Shown one piece after another: positions 17,576 through 26,504 of a stretch of DNA of 64,000 nucleotides. This stretch comes from Bacteroidota bacterium (GTDB lineage: Bacteria > Bacteroidota > Bacteroidia > Chitinophagales > BACL12). A program made the translations under genes and the position numbers. Numbering within the stretch: position 1 is the first letter of the stretch; the number at the start of each line of letters is the position of its first letter. A model generated the notes under the pieces. That model was not told the DNA's origin, did not search any database, and was given only the letters and a program-made list of their open reading frames with translations. The stretch lies in the NCBI GenBank assembly GCA_029571985.1, contig JAKQVC010000099.1, positions 1 to 64,000 on the forward strand, read 5' to 3'.

Positions 17576-18637
17576 TTATTGTGCATTTAAAATGTTCAGG
17601 CGTTTTTCAGCCTCCTGTAAATCAGGGTCTAAATTTAATGCCTGCGTGTATAATGAAATAGCTTCGTCGCGCTTTTTTAATTCTTCAGCGCATAAACCCT
17701 TACCATAATAGCTGATAGCATTGGCTGGTGCCTGCCGAATGGCGAGTTCGTAATATTTATAGGCTGTAGCTATACTATCGATGCCGTAGTAAATGGTAGC
17801 CAGATTGTAAATGGCATCTGCATCCTGAGGGTCCTTCACAATCATTGCCTTATAATCAGCAATTGCCTGCGATAAGGAGCCGATATCCTGATAAAATTTC
17901 GCTTTTGCATACGAGGCCTGGCGATCGGTGGAATCGAGGCGAATGGCATCATCGTAATATTGCAGGGCCAGTTTATTTTTTTGGGCGGCATATAAATTAC
18001 CTAGTTGCATATAGGCTTCCTGGAAATCGGGGTCTACTTCCACTGTTGTCTGGAAACTGGATATAGCGCGTGCCGTATCACCACTTTCCTTAAAAATCAT
18101 ACCCTTAAAAAAATAAGCATCCGGGTTTTGGACATCGAGTTTGATGGCTTCATCCAACAGGGCAATCGATTTTTGCATTTCCGGTTTGGGTAACTTAAAA
18201 TAATCGACAGCCAGGGTTACGAGCACATCCACATTATTGGCATCATGCAGTCGGTAATCCTCCAAAACGGCAATGGCACCTTCCGCATTATTCAGGTCAA
18301 ACAAACAATCGCTGAATCCAAGCGCATAATTTGCATTCGTTGAATCCATTTGATAGGCCGCCTGATAATCCAGTAGGGCATATTTCACATTGCCGAATTC
18401 ATAATAGGCATTGGCCCGCGCATAATACAAGGCATGATCCTTCGGGTTTCTGTGGATGTTTTCTGATAAAGCGGCAATTTCAGGCGTTACGGTTTCAATC
18501 ATGTCGAGACTATCGGCTTCTACATCCGATTTACCCCTGTTTTGAATCCAACCTGACTTATTGAGCAGAAATAATCCGACAACCGCAACAATCGTAAAAA
18601 CAGCACCTGCTAAAATCCACTTCCTTGATAACATCAT
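17576..18637 (-). CDS. Membrane-anchored TPR protein
   Basis: A 353-residue protein with one N-terminal transmembrane helix (about 8-25) and a tail of eight or so tetratricopeptide repeats (about 55-345) of the form A..Y..G......A...Y..A...DP. Such proteins are scaffolds for protein-protein contacts, here probably on the periplasmic side. It is the first gene of the thrS-infC-rpmI-rplT operon (three bases before thrS), an unusual partner for translation genes. No specific role can be read. Confidence 0.85.
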   Translation of the reverse strand: MMLSRKWILAGAVFTIVAVVGLFLLNKSGWIQNRGKSDVEADSLDMIETVTPEIAALSENIHRNPKDHALYYARANAYYEFGNVKYALLDYQAAYQMDSTNANYALGFSDCLFDLNNAEGAIAVLEDYRLHDANNVDVLVTLAVDYFKLPKPEMQKSIALLDEAIKLDVQNPDAYFFKGMIFKESGDTARAISSFQTTVEVDPDFQEAYMQLGNLYAAQKNKLALQYYDDAIRLDSTDRQASYAKAKFYQDIGSLSQAIADYKAMIVKDPQDADAIYNLATIYYGIDSIATAYKYYELAIRQAPANAISYYGKGLCAEELKKRDEAISLYTQALNLDPDLQEAEKRLNILNAQ

Positions 18638-18700
18638 GCAAAATTAACTGTTTAAGCCCTATTTAATGTATGAAACCATCGTTAAATGCACGTTACACCG

Positions 18701-18708
18701 TAACTTTG
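18701..18708 (+). promoter_or_regulatory. -7 promoter box (TAACTTTG)
   Basis: A perfect TAnnTTTG match 19 bases before the ATG at 18727. It lies inside the longer frame that opens at 18670 and so favours the downstream start. Confidence 0.55.
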
Positions 18709-18726
18709 CCGCAATTTTTAAAGACG

Positions 18727-19830
18727 ATGAAATCTGCTATATATATTTTGGGGGTGATTGTGGTGTTTGCTTTGGCAACATCCGGATGTTCAAACGGAAA
18801 GACTGCCGAACAGGCTACTATCGCTCACGTGGGTAATGATTCTCTCTACCGATATCCGGAGGAAAAGCATTTGCGCAATATCCGCCAGCTGACGTTCGGG
18901 GGTGATAATGCCGAGGGATACTGGAGTTTTAACAGCGAGTATATCGTGTTTCAGCGCAGAAATACTGCCGAAGGATTGCCTTGCGATCAGATTTATTATG
19001 GCAAGGTGCCAACAGATAATTCCCGTTTCGAATACAAAATGCTAAGCACCGGAACAGGCAGAACCACCTGCAGTTATTTCATGCCGGGCAACAAATCGGT
19101 GATTTTCGCGAGTACGCATAAAACAGTCGACAGCTGCATCGCTGACCCGGATAAGAGTCATGGATACTTGTGGGGTGTGTATGGCAGCTACGAGATATAC
19201 GAAGCAGATTTGAATGGCAAGATTATTCGTCAGCTTACCGACAATACGTTCTACGATGCAGAGGCTGTGGTTTCTCCAAAGGGTGATAAAATTCTGTTTA
19301 CGAGCAACAGAAGCGGCGACTTAGAGTTATGGACTATGAATCTGGATGGCAGCGGACTCAAACAAATAACCGATGTGCTCGGGTATGATGGTGGTGCCTT
19401 CTTTTCTCCGGATGGCAGCCAGATTATTTTCAGAGCCAGCCGTCCAAAAACAGAGGAGGAAGTTGCAGAATATAAATCTCTCTTAGCAAAGGATTTTGTT
19501 AAGCCGACAGCTATGGAAATCTTTGTGTGCAATGCGGATGGCAGTGATTTGCGTCAGATAACGCAGTTAGGTGGTGCTAACTGGGCTCCATTTTTTCATC
19601 CATCCGGAAACAAAATTGTATTTAGCAGTAATCATAAAACGAAGCGCGTGCCTTTTAATATCTACATGGTAAATCTGGATGGCACCGGTTTGGAGCAAAT
19701 TACCTACGATACGATTTTTGATTCATTCCCTATGTTTAGCTACGATGGCAAGCAATTGGTTTTTGCAAGCAACCGCAACAGTGGAGGCACGCATGATACC
19801 AATTTATTTGTCGCCGACTGGATAGAATAA
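18727..19830 (+). CDS. TolB-like beta-propeller lipoprotein (PD40/WD40-like)
   Basis: A 367-residue lipoprotein. The signal ends in the lipobox ATSGC (lipidated Cys21). The remainder is a six-bladed propeller of WD40-like (PD40) repeats, each with a motif such as SPKGDKILFTSNRSGDLELW or SPDGSQIIFRASR, alternating with DLNGKIIRQLT-type strands. It resembles the C-terminal domain of TolB and oligopeptidase propellers but carries no peptidase domain. It is probably an envelope scaffold or ligand-binding protein. A frame start at 18670 would overlap the promoter box and spoil the signal peptide, so 18727 was used. Confidence 0.88.
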   Translation: MKSAIYILGVIVVFALATSGCSNGKTAEQATIAHVGNDSLYRYPEEKHLRNIRQLTFGGDNAEGYWSFNSEYIVFQRRNTAEGLPCDQIYYGKVPTDNSRFEYKMLSTGTGRTTCSYFMPGNKSVIFASTHKTVDSCIADPDKSHGYLWGVYGSYEIYEADLNGKIIRQLTDNTFYDAEAVVSPKGDKILFTSNRSGDLELWTMNLDGSGLKQITDVLGYDGGAFFSPDGSQIIFRASRPKTEEEVAEYKSLLAKDFVKPTAMEIFVCNADGSDLRQITQLGGANWAPFFHPSGNKIVFSSNHKTKRVPFNIYMVNLDGTGLEQITYDTIFDSFPMFSYDGKQLVFASNRNSGGTHDTNLFVADWIE

Positions 19831-19925
19831 CCGGTTCGGAAAGGTCATCGGTTTGCTGTAATCCAGACACCAATCCCGGTGTTCCCGGTTTGTTTTTCTG
19901 CTCCTGAGCACCGTATCTTCACGGT

Positions 19926-21260
19926 ATGCAAATGCTAATTAAGAATGCCCTAATTGTGAATGAAGGCCGCATTATCAGCGGTGATGTACTCATCAGGGAT
20001 GAGCGTATTGACCGTGTGGGCGGCACCATACAAACACAGGGCCACGTGCGTGAAATTGATGCCACCGGATTGTATTTAATGCCCGGTATTATTGATGACC
20101 AGGTGCATTTCAGAGAACCGGGACTTACCCATAAAGCGGATTTATACACGGAACCGAGAGCCTGTGTTGCAGGCGGTGTTACCTCCTTTATGGATATGCC
20201 CAATGTAAATCCTCCAAGTTTAACTCAGGCGTTGTTAGCTGAACGGTATGCGATAGCTGCACAAAAAAGTGTGGCGAATTATTCATTTTATATGGGGGTG
20301 AGTAATGATAATGCGGATGAGGTGCTGCGAACCGACCCTAAAAATGTTTGCGGTATTAAAATATTTATGGGTTCATCTACGGGAAATATGCTTGTAGATG
20401 ATGAAGAAGTACTCACACGCATTTTTAGTCAGGCACCAACATTAATCGCCACACACTGCGAAGATGAATCTACCATATTACACAACCTGGAACAGGCACG
20501 TGCTGAATATGGTGACCAGATACCGGTGTATATGCATCCAATTATTCGCAATGAACGCGCCTGTTATTTGTCGTCATCCTATGCAGTTGAACTGGCTCGT
20601 AAATACAATACACGTTTACATATTTTACATATCAGCACGGCAGAAGAATTATCCTTGTTTTCAAATGCATTGCCAATTGAACAAAAACGCATAACAGCTG
20701 AAGCCTGTGTGCATCATCTTTATTTTGATGCAGATGATTACGCAACTTTAGGTGCACGGATTAAATGGAATCCTGCTGTAAAAGATAAACGACATAAACC
20801 GCAAATTTTGCAGGCGGTAGTTGATGATGTGATTGATGTACTAGCCACTGATCACGCGCCACATACACTGGAGGAAAAGGCAAATCACTATGTGAAATGT
20901 CCAGGCGGCGCGCCCATGGTGCAGCATAGTTTACAGGTTATGCTGAGCTTCTTTTTTGATGGAAAAATATCCCTGGAAAAAATAGCGCAAAAGATGAGTC
21001 ACGATGTGGCTGCATGTTTCAGGATTGCAGAACGCGGATATATTCGTGAAGGATATTATGCAGATATGTTTTTACTGGACCTCAACGTCCAACAAACCAT
21101 CAGTAAAGAGAACATCCTTGCAAAATGCGGCTGGAGCCCGCTGGAAGGCAAAACGATGCGCGGAAGGATTACGCATACATTTGTAAATGGTAATCCGGTA
21201 TGGGAAAATAATATGGTGCTGGATCAATTTAAGGGCAGCAGACTGACGTTTGACAGATAG
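19926..21260 (+). CDS. pyrC: Dihydroorotase (class I type)
   Basis: A 444-residue amidohydrolase for the third step of pyrimidine synthesis (carbamoyl-aspartate to dihydroorotate). The metal-site strand reads IIDDQVHFREPG: the first His of the usual HxH is Gln59, while H61 is present. Other site residues are visible in ATHCEDES, LHILHIS and ATDHAPHTLEEK (catalytic Asp). IKIFMGSSTG carries the segment near the bridging residue. The Gln is either a Bacteroidota variant or a sign of altered metal binding. With pyrG 2 kb away it fits pyrimidine metabolism. Allantoinase is a less likely alternative. Confidence 0.88.
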   Translation: MQMLIKNALIVNEGRIISGDVLIRDERIDRVGGTIQTQGHVREIDATGLYLMPGIIDDQVHFREPGLTHKADLYTEPRACVAGGVTSFMDMPNVNPPSLTQALLAERYAIAAQKSVANYSFYMGVSNDNADEVLRTDPKNVCGIKIFMGSSTGNMLVDDEEVLTRIFSQAPTLIATHCEDESTILHNLEQARAEYGDQIPVYMHPIIRNERACYLSSSYAVELARKYNTRLHILHISTAEELSLFSNALPIEQKRITAEACVHHLYFDADDYATLGARIKWNPAVKDKRHKPQILQAVVDDVIDVLATDHAPHTLEEKANHYVKCPGGAPMVQHSLQVMLSFFFDGKISLEKIAQKMSHDVAACFRIAERGYIREGYYADMFLLDLNVQQTISKENILAKCGWSPLEGKTMRGRITHTFVNGNPVWENNMVLDQFKGSRLTFDR

Positions 21261-21296
21261 TCATATCAGGGCTTAAAATCCATCTTTTTTTCAGCA

Positions 21297-21335
21297 TAAA
21301 AAAAGCGCTCATGTGTATTGACACATAAGCGCTGA
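21297..21335 (-). terminator. Terminator of yidC
   Basis: AGCGCT-C-ATGTGT (21304-21316) pairs with ACACAT-A-AGCGCT (21321-21333) around ATTG. The preceding plus-strand A run gives TTTTTTT on the minus strand. It lies 27 bases past the yidC stop and may also protect pyrC from antisense reading. Confidence 0.85.
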
Positions 21336-21361
21336 TCAAGTTAATTCCTTTGTTGTAAGGA

Positions 21362-23281
21362 TTATTTCTTCTTTTTATTGTTGTTCTGCTGTTGCGCGTC
21401 GCGAATTTGTTGTGATTGCTTCATGGCGTCTTCTAAACGTTTTGCAAAACCTGATTTGGTTTTCTCTGGTTTGGCTTTGTTTTCCTGAATACGACGGTGA
21501 ATCTCATCATCATTGATAAAGAATTTACGAATAGCCCATTGCTGTGAAAAGGTTACGAGGTTACTCACAAAATAGTAATACGTAAGACCTGCAGGCGAGC
21601 TGTTCAGGAAGAAGAAGAAAAATATCGGTGTAATATATTGCACCGTTTTCATCGGTCCTGTTAACTGCGTCGCATTTTGCATGTTCATGCGGATATACAT
21701 TACAGAACTGATGGTCATGAGTATACAAAATATACTGATGTGATTACCAATTAACGGAATACTGGTTCCCCACTTAATCAGGTCGTCGTAAGAAGACAAG
21801 TCGTTGGCCCACAGAAAAGATTCCTGACGTAATTGAATACTTCCGGGGAACATGCGGAATACAGCAATCAGGATAGGCATCGATAAGAGGGTAGGGATAC
21901 ATCCACCCAATGGATTTACACCTGCTTTTCGGAATAATTTTAATTGTTCTTGTCCGAGGCGTGCCTGATCATCTTTATATTTTTCGCGTATTTCGGTCAT
22001 TTCCGGATTTAACACGCGCATTTTAGCCATCGAATAATAAGAGCTGTAAGTAAGCGGTGTTAAAGCGAGTTTGATAATAATGGTCAATAAAAGAATAATC
22101 AAACCATAGCTGTTAATGAATCTGCTCAACCAGTTAAACAGCGGCATGATGGCCCATTTGTTAATCCAGCCAATGAAACCTGAGCCTGTTGGGATAATAG
22201 TTTCTAAACCAATATCCAATGCTTTAACCGGCTTATACTCATTTGGCGCCAGGTACCATTGCATAGGGAAACTGAACTGATTTTTTCCGTTGAAATTGAT
22301 GTATAATTCAGTTGTGCAGTCTTTTACAAAATGTGATGTATCCTCTGCAAACACTTTTATTTTACCGCTTTTCTGGAAATTTTCTTTTGCAATTAAGGTT
22401 GCATTGAAAAATTGCTGCTGACAGCTCACCCATTTTACATCCTCTTCAAATTTGAGTTCGCCATTGGTGTTTTTATAATCCACATCACCATCAACCTCAC
22501 TGAAATATAATTTAGAATACTGACGCTCGTATTTTACATTTTTTTCCTGTTCCTGCATCACGTTGCGCCAGTTCAGAATGATTACAGGATCGCGACCGGG
22601 AATAATCTGATCGAAACCCTGCATGTCGAGATCATAGTCAACCAGATAATCCGTTTTGGTCAGGCTATATTTTTGAACAAACTTGGCTCCGTTTGTTGTG
22701 AGGATGGAAAAAGTGATGGATTGTCCGTCTTTACTTTTTTCCGGTGTAAAATAGAGTTCTTCGGTGTTAATCATTTTATCACCGTAGAAGAAATTATAAT
22801 TAAAGCGATTTTCTTTTCCGTTGATTAAATCAAGTGTACCGCCGTGATAATTTGTATAGGATTTGAGTTCAGCTTTAACAATCGTTCCGCCTTTGTTAGT
22901 GAACACCAGCTTAATCAGATCGTTTTCTATACTATCCAACCGTTCAGTTCCTGAAGCTACTGACGCAAATGCACCATGTGTTTGCTGTTTTTGCACCTGA
23001 TTGAGCGAGTCTTGCAATTTAGCAGCTGCTTCAGGGCTTAATGTCTTTGTCACACTGTCGGCTAATTGAATAGCTGTGCCGTTTTGGGCAGGCAGTTCTT
23101 TGGGTTTTGACAATTCAGCAATTGAATCTTTAATATGTTCAACACGCTTTATTGAATCTTCGATATGTTGTTTTTTCGCTTGTTCGAGGCGTGCCTCATT
23201 GGCAACACGGCTTTGCATAAAAAAGAAGGCAATAATCAAGCCGCCGAGCAACACGAAACCTATGACTGTATTACGATCCAT
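21362..23281 (-). CDS. yidC: Membrane protein insertase YidC
   Basis: A 639-residue inner-membrane insertase/chaperone acting with or without Sec. An N-terminal signal-anchor (about 5-22) is followed by a long charged linker, a periplasmic beta-sandwich domain (about 110-365) and the conserved five-helix core (about 380-595: GLIILLLTIIIKLALTPLTY, KAGVNPLGGCIPTLLSMPIL, FFFFFLNSSPAGLTYYYFVSN). The Lys-rich tail ends in NNNKKKK, which can contact ribosomes. Length and layout are those of Gram-negative YidC. Confidence 0.97.
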   Translation of the reverse strand: MDRNTVIGFVLLGGLIIAFFFMQSRVANEARLEQAKKQHIEDSIKRVEHIKDSIAELSKPKELPAQNGTAIQLADSVTKTLSPEAAAKLQDSLNQVQKQQTHGAFASVASGTERLDSIENDLIKLVFTNKGGTIVKAELKSYTNYHGGTLDLINGKENRFNYNFFYGDKMINTEELYFTPEKSKDGQSITFSILTTNGAKFVQKYSLTKTDYLVDYDLDMQGFDQIIPGRDPVIILNWRNVMQEQEKNVKYERQYSKLYFSEVDGDVDYKNTNGELKFEEDVKWVSCQQQFFNATLIAKENFQKSGKIKVFAEDTSHFVKDCTTELYINFNGKNQFSFPMQWYLAPNEYKPVKALDIGLETIIPTGSGFIGWINKWAIMPLFNWLSRFINSYGLIILLLTIIIKLALTPLTYSSYYSMAKMRVLNPEMTEIREKYKDDQARLGQEQLKLFRKAGVNPLGGCIPTLLSMPILIAVFRMFPGSIQLRQESFLWANDLSSYDDLIKWGTSIPLIGNHISIFCILMTISSVMYIRMNMQNATQLTGPMKTVQYITPIFFFFFLNSSPAGLTYYYFVSNLVTFSQQWAIRKFFINDDEIHRRIQENKAKPEKTKSGFAKRLEDAMKQSQQIRDAQQQNNNKKKK

Positions 23282-23301
23282 CAGACAGATAAATTGAGGG
23301 G

Positions 23302-23309
23302 CAAAGTTA
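23302..23309 (-). promoter_or_regulatory. -7 promoter box (TAACTTTG) of yidC
   Basis: Minus-strand TAACTTTG, a perfect consensus match, about 20 bases upstream of the yidC start. Confidence 0.55.
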
Positions 23310-23406
23310 CATCAATTACCTGACGAATAGGGTCAGGCAATATTGTTAGCCCCTATAAAACGGTAAAACGCAGTAAAACCTAGACAGGGCAGGCCTTTTA
23401 CAGGAA

Positions 23407-25029
23407 TTATCCCTGGTGCTTATAATCCATAGCCGCTTTCACGAAAGCAACGAATAGCGGATGCGGATTTTCGACCGTCGACTTGAGTTCGGGGTGAAAC
23501 TGTACGCCTATAAACCAAGGGTGGTCTTTTAATTCGACAATTTCTACCAGATTCTGTTGCGGATTAACACCGGCAGCCATCATGCCCTTAGCCTCATAAT
23601 CTTTGAGGTAGGTATTATTAAATTCATAACGGTGGCGGTGACGTTCGGTAATATTTTGCGACCGGTAAACTTCAAAAGCTTTTGTTTTCTTATACAATCG
23701 ACAATCGTAAGAACCTAAACGCATAGTACCACCTTTTTCGGTCACATGCTTTTGCTCTTCCATCATGTCAATGACCGGATGTTTGGTATTTGGATTCATC
23801 TCTGTCGAATGTGCATCTTTCAATTTAAGCACATTTCGTCCGAATTCAATAACGCAACATTGCATACCCAGACAAATTCCGAAGAATGGAATTTTATGTT
23901 CACGCACATATTTGATTGCGGTAATTTTTCCTTCAATACCTCTGTCGCCAAACCCGGGTGCAACTAAAACACCATCTAAATCAGCCAGTTTTTCGGCTAC
24001 GTTGTTGTCATTGATATGTTCGCTTTGAATACTGATTACCTGCACCTTGCATTCGTTAGCCGCGCCGGCATGAATGAACGATTCCAGAATAGATTTATAG
24101 GCATCCTGTAATTCAACATATTTGCCCACAAGCCCTATGCGCACTGAGCTTGTTGGATTTTTAAGCCTGGATAAAAATGCTTTCCAATTGGCTAAATCTG
24201 GTTCGTGTTTTTTGGGCAATTTAAGTTTGGCCAGTACAATATCATCCGCACCTTCTTCTAATAAATTGAGGGGAACATCATATATGGTTTTAACATCGGC
24301 AGCTTCAATGACAGAGTTGATATTCACATTGCAGAACAGCGCAATTTTTCTGCGCAATTCTTTTGGAAGCGGATGTTCAGTTCGACAAACTAAAATATCT
24401 GCTTGTAAGCCGCTCTCCAGTAATAACTTAACACTATGCTGTGTCGGTTTGGTTTTTAATTCGTGCGCTGAATTTAAATAAGGCACCAGTGTTAAATGTA
24501 TGATGATACATCGGCTGTCACCTAATTTCCATTTTAACTGACGAACTGCCTCTATATAAGGTAGTGATTCAATATCACCAACAGTTCCGCCGATTTCAGT
24601 GATTACAATATCATATTCGCCACTTTCACCCAAAACCAACATCCTGCGCTGGATCTCGTCGGTGATATGTGGAATTACCTGAACGGTTTTACCTAAAAAT
24701 TCACCTTCACGTTCACGGGTAATAACACTCAGGTAAACGGCGCCGGTGGTCACGTTATTCGCCTGAGAAGTTTCAACCCCTAAGAATCTTTCATAATGCC
24801 CAAGATCCAAATCGGTTTCTGCACCATCTTCAGTTACATAACATTCGCCATGTTCATATGGGTTGAGCGTACCGGGGTCAACGTTGATGTACGGGTCAAA
24901 TTTTTGAATGGTAACACGAAATCCTCTGGCCTGTAATAATTTGGCGAGTGAGGCTGAAAAAATCCCCTTTCCGAGTGATGAGGTAACACCTCCCGTAACG
25001 AAGATATAGCGAGCTTGATCTTTCTTCAT
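23407..25029 (-). CDS. pyrG: CTP synthase
   Basis: A 540-residue enzyme converting UTP, ATP and glutamine to CTP. The synthase domain (1-270) opens with YIFVTGGVTSSLGKG (P-loop) and includes KFDPYINVDPGTLNPYEHGE. The class I glutamine amidotransferase domain (about 300-535) has the nucleophile C386 in FGICLGMQC and the His/Glu pair in GVQFHPELKS. All residues expected for activity are present. It stands alone, with a TACCTTTA box close upstream at 25039-25046. Confidence 0.98.
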   Translation of the reverse strand: MKKDQARYIFVTGGVTSSLGKGIFSASLAKLLQARGFRVTIQKFDPYINVDPGTLNPYEHGECYVTEDGAETDLDLGHYERFLGVETSQANNVTTGAVYLSVITREREGEFLGKTVQVIPHITDEIQRRMLVLGESGEYDIVITEIGGTVGDIESLPYIEAVRQLKWKLGDSRCIIIHLTLVPYLNSAHELKTKPTQHSVKLLLESGLQADILVCRTEHPLPKELRRKIALFCNVNINSVIEAADVKTIYDVPLNLLEEGADDIVLAKLKLPKKHEPDLANWKAFLSRLKNPTSSVRIGLVGKYVELQDAYKSILESFIHAGAANECKVQVISIQSEHINDNNVAEKLADLDGVLVAPGFGDRGIEGKITAIKYVREHKIPFFGICLGMQCCVIEFGRNVLKLKDAHSTEMNPNTKHPVIDMMEEQKHVTEKGGTMRLGSYDCRLYKKTKAFEVYRSQNITERHRHRYEFNNTYLKDYEAKGMMAAGVNPQQNLVEIVELKDHPWFIGVQFHPELKSTVENPHPLFVAFVKAAMDYKHQG

Positions 25030-25236
25030 AACGGGCTATAAAGGTAGTCTGCTTTTCCCAAATCTCCATTGCCATAGCCTGAAATGTGCAAATGATGGGT
25101 ATGTTTGTGGAGAACTTGCAGTTAGTGGCATAACGAGCTTAAACCGGTTGGGTGCCGACTCGCATAAACATAGCTTTCAGCCAAACACATCATATTTCTC
25201 TAATTCTCATCGTTTTACCTAAACCCATTACCCGCC

Positions 25237-25827
25237 ATGAACCTGCTTAAAAATTGGTATTTTCTCCTCTTGTTTCCACTGATAAGCGGGTGCGGATTGG
25301 CATTATCCTACATATTAAGACCCTGTAAACTTGATATGGATAAGCATGCGGTTAGCGTGTCGTCCTGCGAATTGAACAATGGGGTATATATGGAAGAGCT
25401 CATGGTGCATTCATTTCATGAGAACGGGCTACCTGATTCTGCTGAAACCATCGTGCGTGTTGAAGGTTTTGTTTCGGGCAGTGATAACTATCCCGAGAGG
25501 CCAGTAAAGCGACTCCGGCTCGATAAACCGCAGGAGCCATACAAGTGGTCGATGGATAGCATGAAATATTACTTGAAAATAAACAGCAATAGCAGACAGC
25601 GTACTGTGTATCGGTATATTGCAGGCTCCAATAGTATAGAACAGGTTGAAGGTTTTTTTGGTGTTATAAATCAGGATACTTTTAAAGCATGTCCTCTAAC
25701 ATTTAAACCCGATACCTGGTATTTTGTCCATATTTATGACCCGAGTATTTCTGCCATTTACGTGTATGTCAATAAACAAAACAAATTTGAAGTACATACC
25801 ATTGAAAGTGGTGTTAGTCCCATCTAA
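25237..25827 (+). CDS. Unknown lipoprotein
   Basis: A 196-residue protein with a lipoprotein signal: the hydrophobic stretch WYFLLLFPLISGC ends in the lipobox LISGC (Cys19). The rest is a mainly beta-strand soluble region with two further cysteines (about 31 and 47). I do not recognise a family. It is 11 bases ahead of a second unknown exported protein and probably forms an operon with it. A role in the envelope is all that can be said. Confidence 0.75.
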   Translation: MNLLKNWYFLLLFPLISGCGLALSYILRPCKLDMDKHAVSVSSCELNNGVYMEELMVHSFHENGLPDSAETIVRVEGFVSGSDNYPERPVKRLRLDKPQEPYKWSMDSMKYYLKINSNSRQRTVYRYIAGSNSIEQVEGFFGVINQDTFKACPLTFKPDTWYFVHIYDPSISAIYVYVNKQNKFEVHTIESGVSPI

Positions 25828-25838
25828 ATTTCACAACC

Positions 25839-26477
25839 ATGCATATTAAAAAATCCGTTTTAGTTATTTCACTTTTGATGTCGGTTAATCTCCTGTCGGC
25901 ACAATTTAAAGAGGTGAAGGCCATTTTGAATTGCTATAATGCATATACTGAGGCGATATTAAATGACCGTGGCGCAGATGCATTGAAACAGGTGGATACG
26001 AATACAGTAAATTATTATAATCAGATTGCAGAGTTAGTTAGAACGGCAGATTCTGCAACCGTAACCAATTTATCTTTCTTAGACGAGCTTATGGTGTTGT
26101 TAATCAGGCACAGGTCGACACGCGAAGAAATATTGTCATTTACCGGGAGTTCACTTTTTATTTATGCGGTAGATAATGGAATGGTGGGCAAGGAGCAAGT
26201 GCAAAATAATTCTATTGGAACGATTACCATAGGCGGCAATGTAGCTACAGCACAGTTAAAGGTAGATGGAACGGCAACACCATTTGCATTTACATTCAGG
26301 AAAACTGGAAGAAAAAAATGGGCTTTGGATTTATCAGCGGTTATGAAAGATTCAGAAGCGGCTCTTGAAACAACTATTGCAAATTTGGGAATGACGAAAG
26401 AGGATTTTATTATGCAGATGCTGCCGCTGTCAAACGGACAGCCTGTAGATGCCAAAATTTGGCATCCGGTTAAATAA
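25839..26477 (+). CDS. Unknown secreted protein
   Basis: A 212-residue protein with a signal peptide (KKSVLVISLLMSVNLLSAQ). The mature part begins with helices (residues about 25-100) and continues with a beta-rich stretch including TITIGGNVATAQLKVDG and FTFRKTGRKKWALDLSAVM. This helix-then-cone-sheet layout is reminiscent of NTF2-like folds, but that is only a visual impression. It is paired with the lipoprotein 11 bases upstream. Confidence 0.75.
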   Translation: MHIKKSVLVISLLMSVNLLSAQFKEVKAILNCYNAYTEAILNDRGADALKQVDTNTVNYYNQIAELVRTADSATVTNLSFLDELMVLLIRHRSTREEILSFTGSSLFIYAVDNGMVGKEQVQNNSIGTITIGGNVATAQLKVDGTATPFAFTFRKTGRKKWALDLSAVMKDSEAALETTIANLGMTKEDFIMQMLPLSNGQPVDAKIWHPVK

Positions 26478-26504
26478 AGGTAATGCCAGACAGAATAGCA
26501 TGCA

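Noticed and set aside
25030-25236. Possible small gene or RNA between pyrG and the lipoprotein gene
   Set aside because: About 200 bases were read on both strands; no hairpin, box beyond the pyrG promoter, or credible frame was seen.
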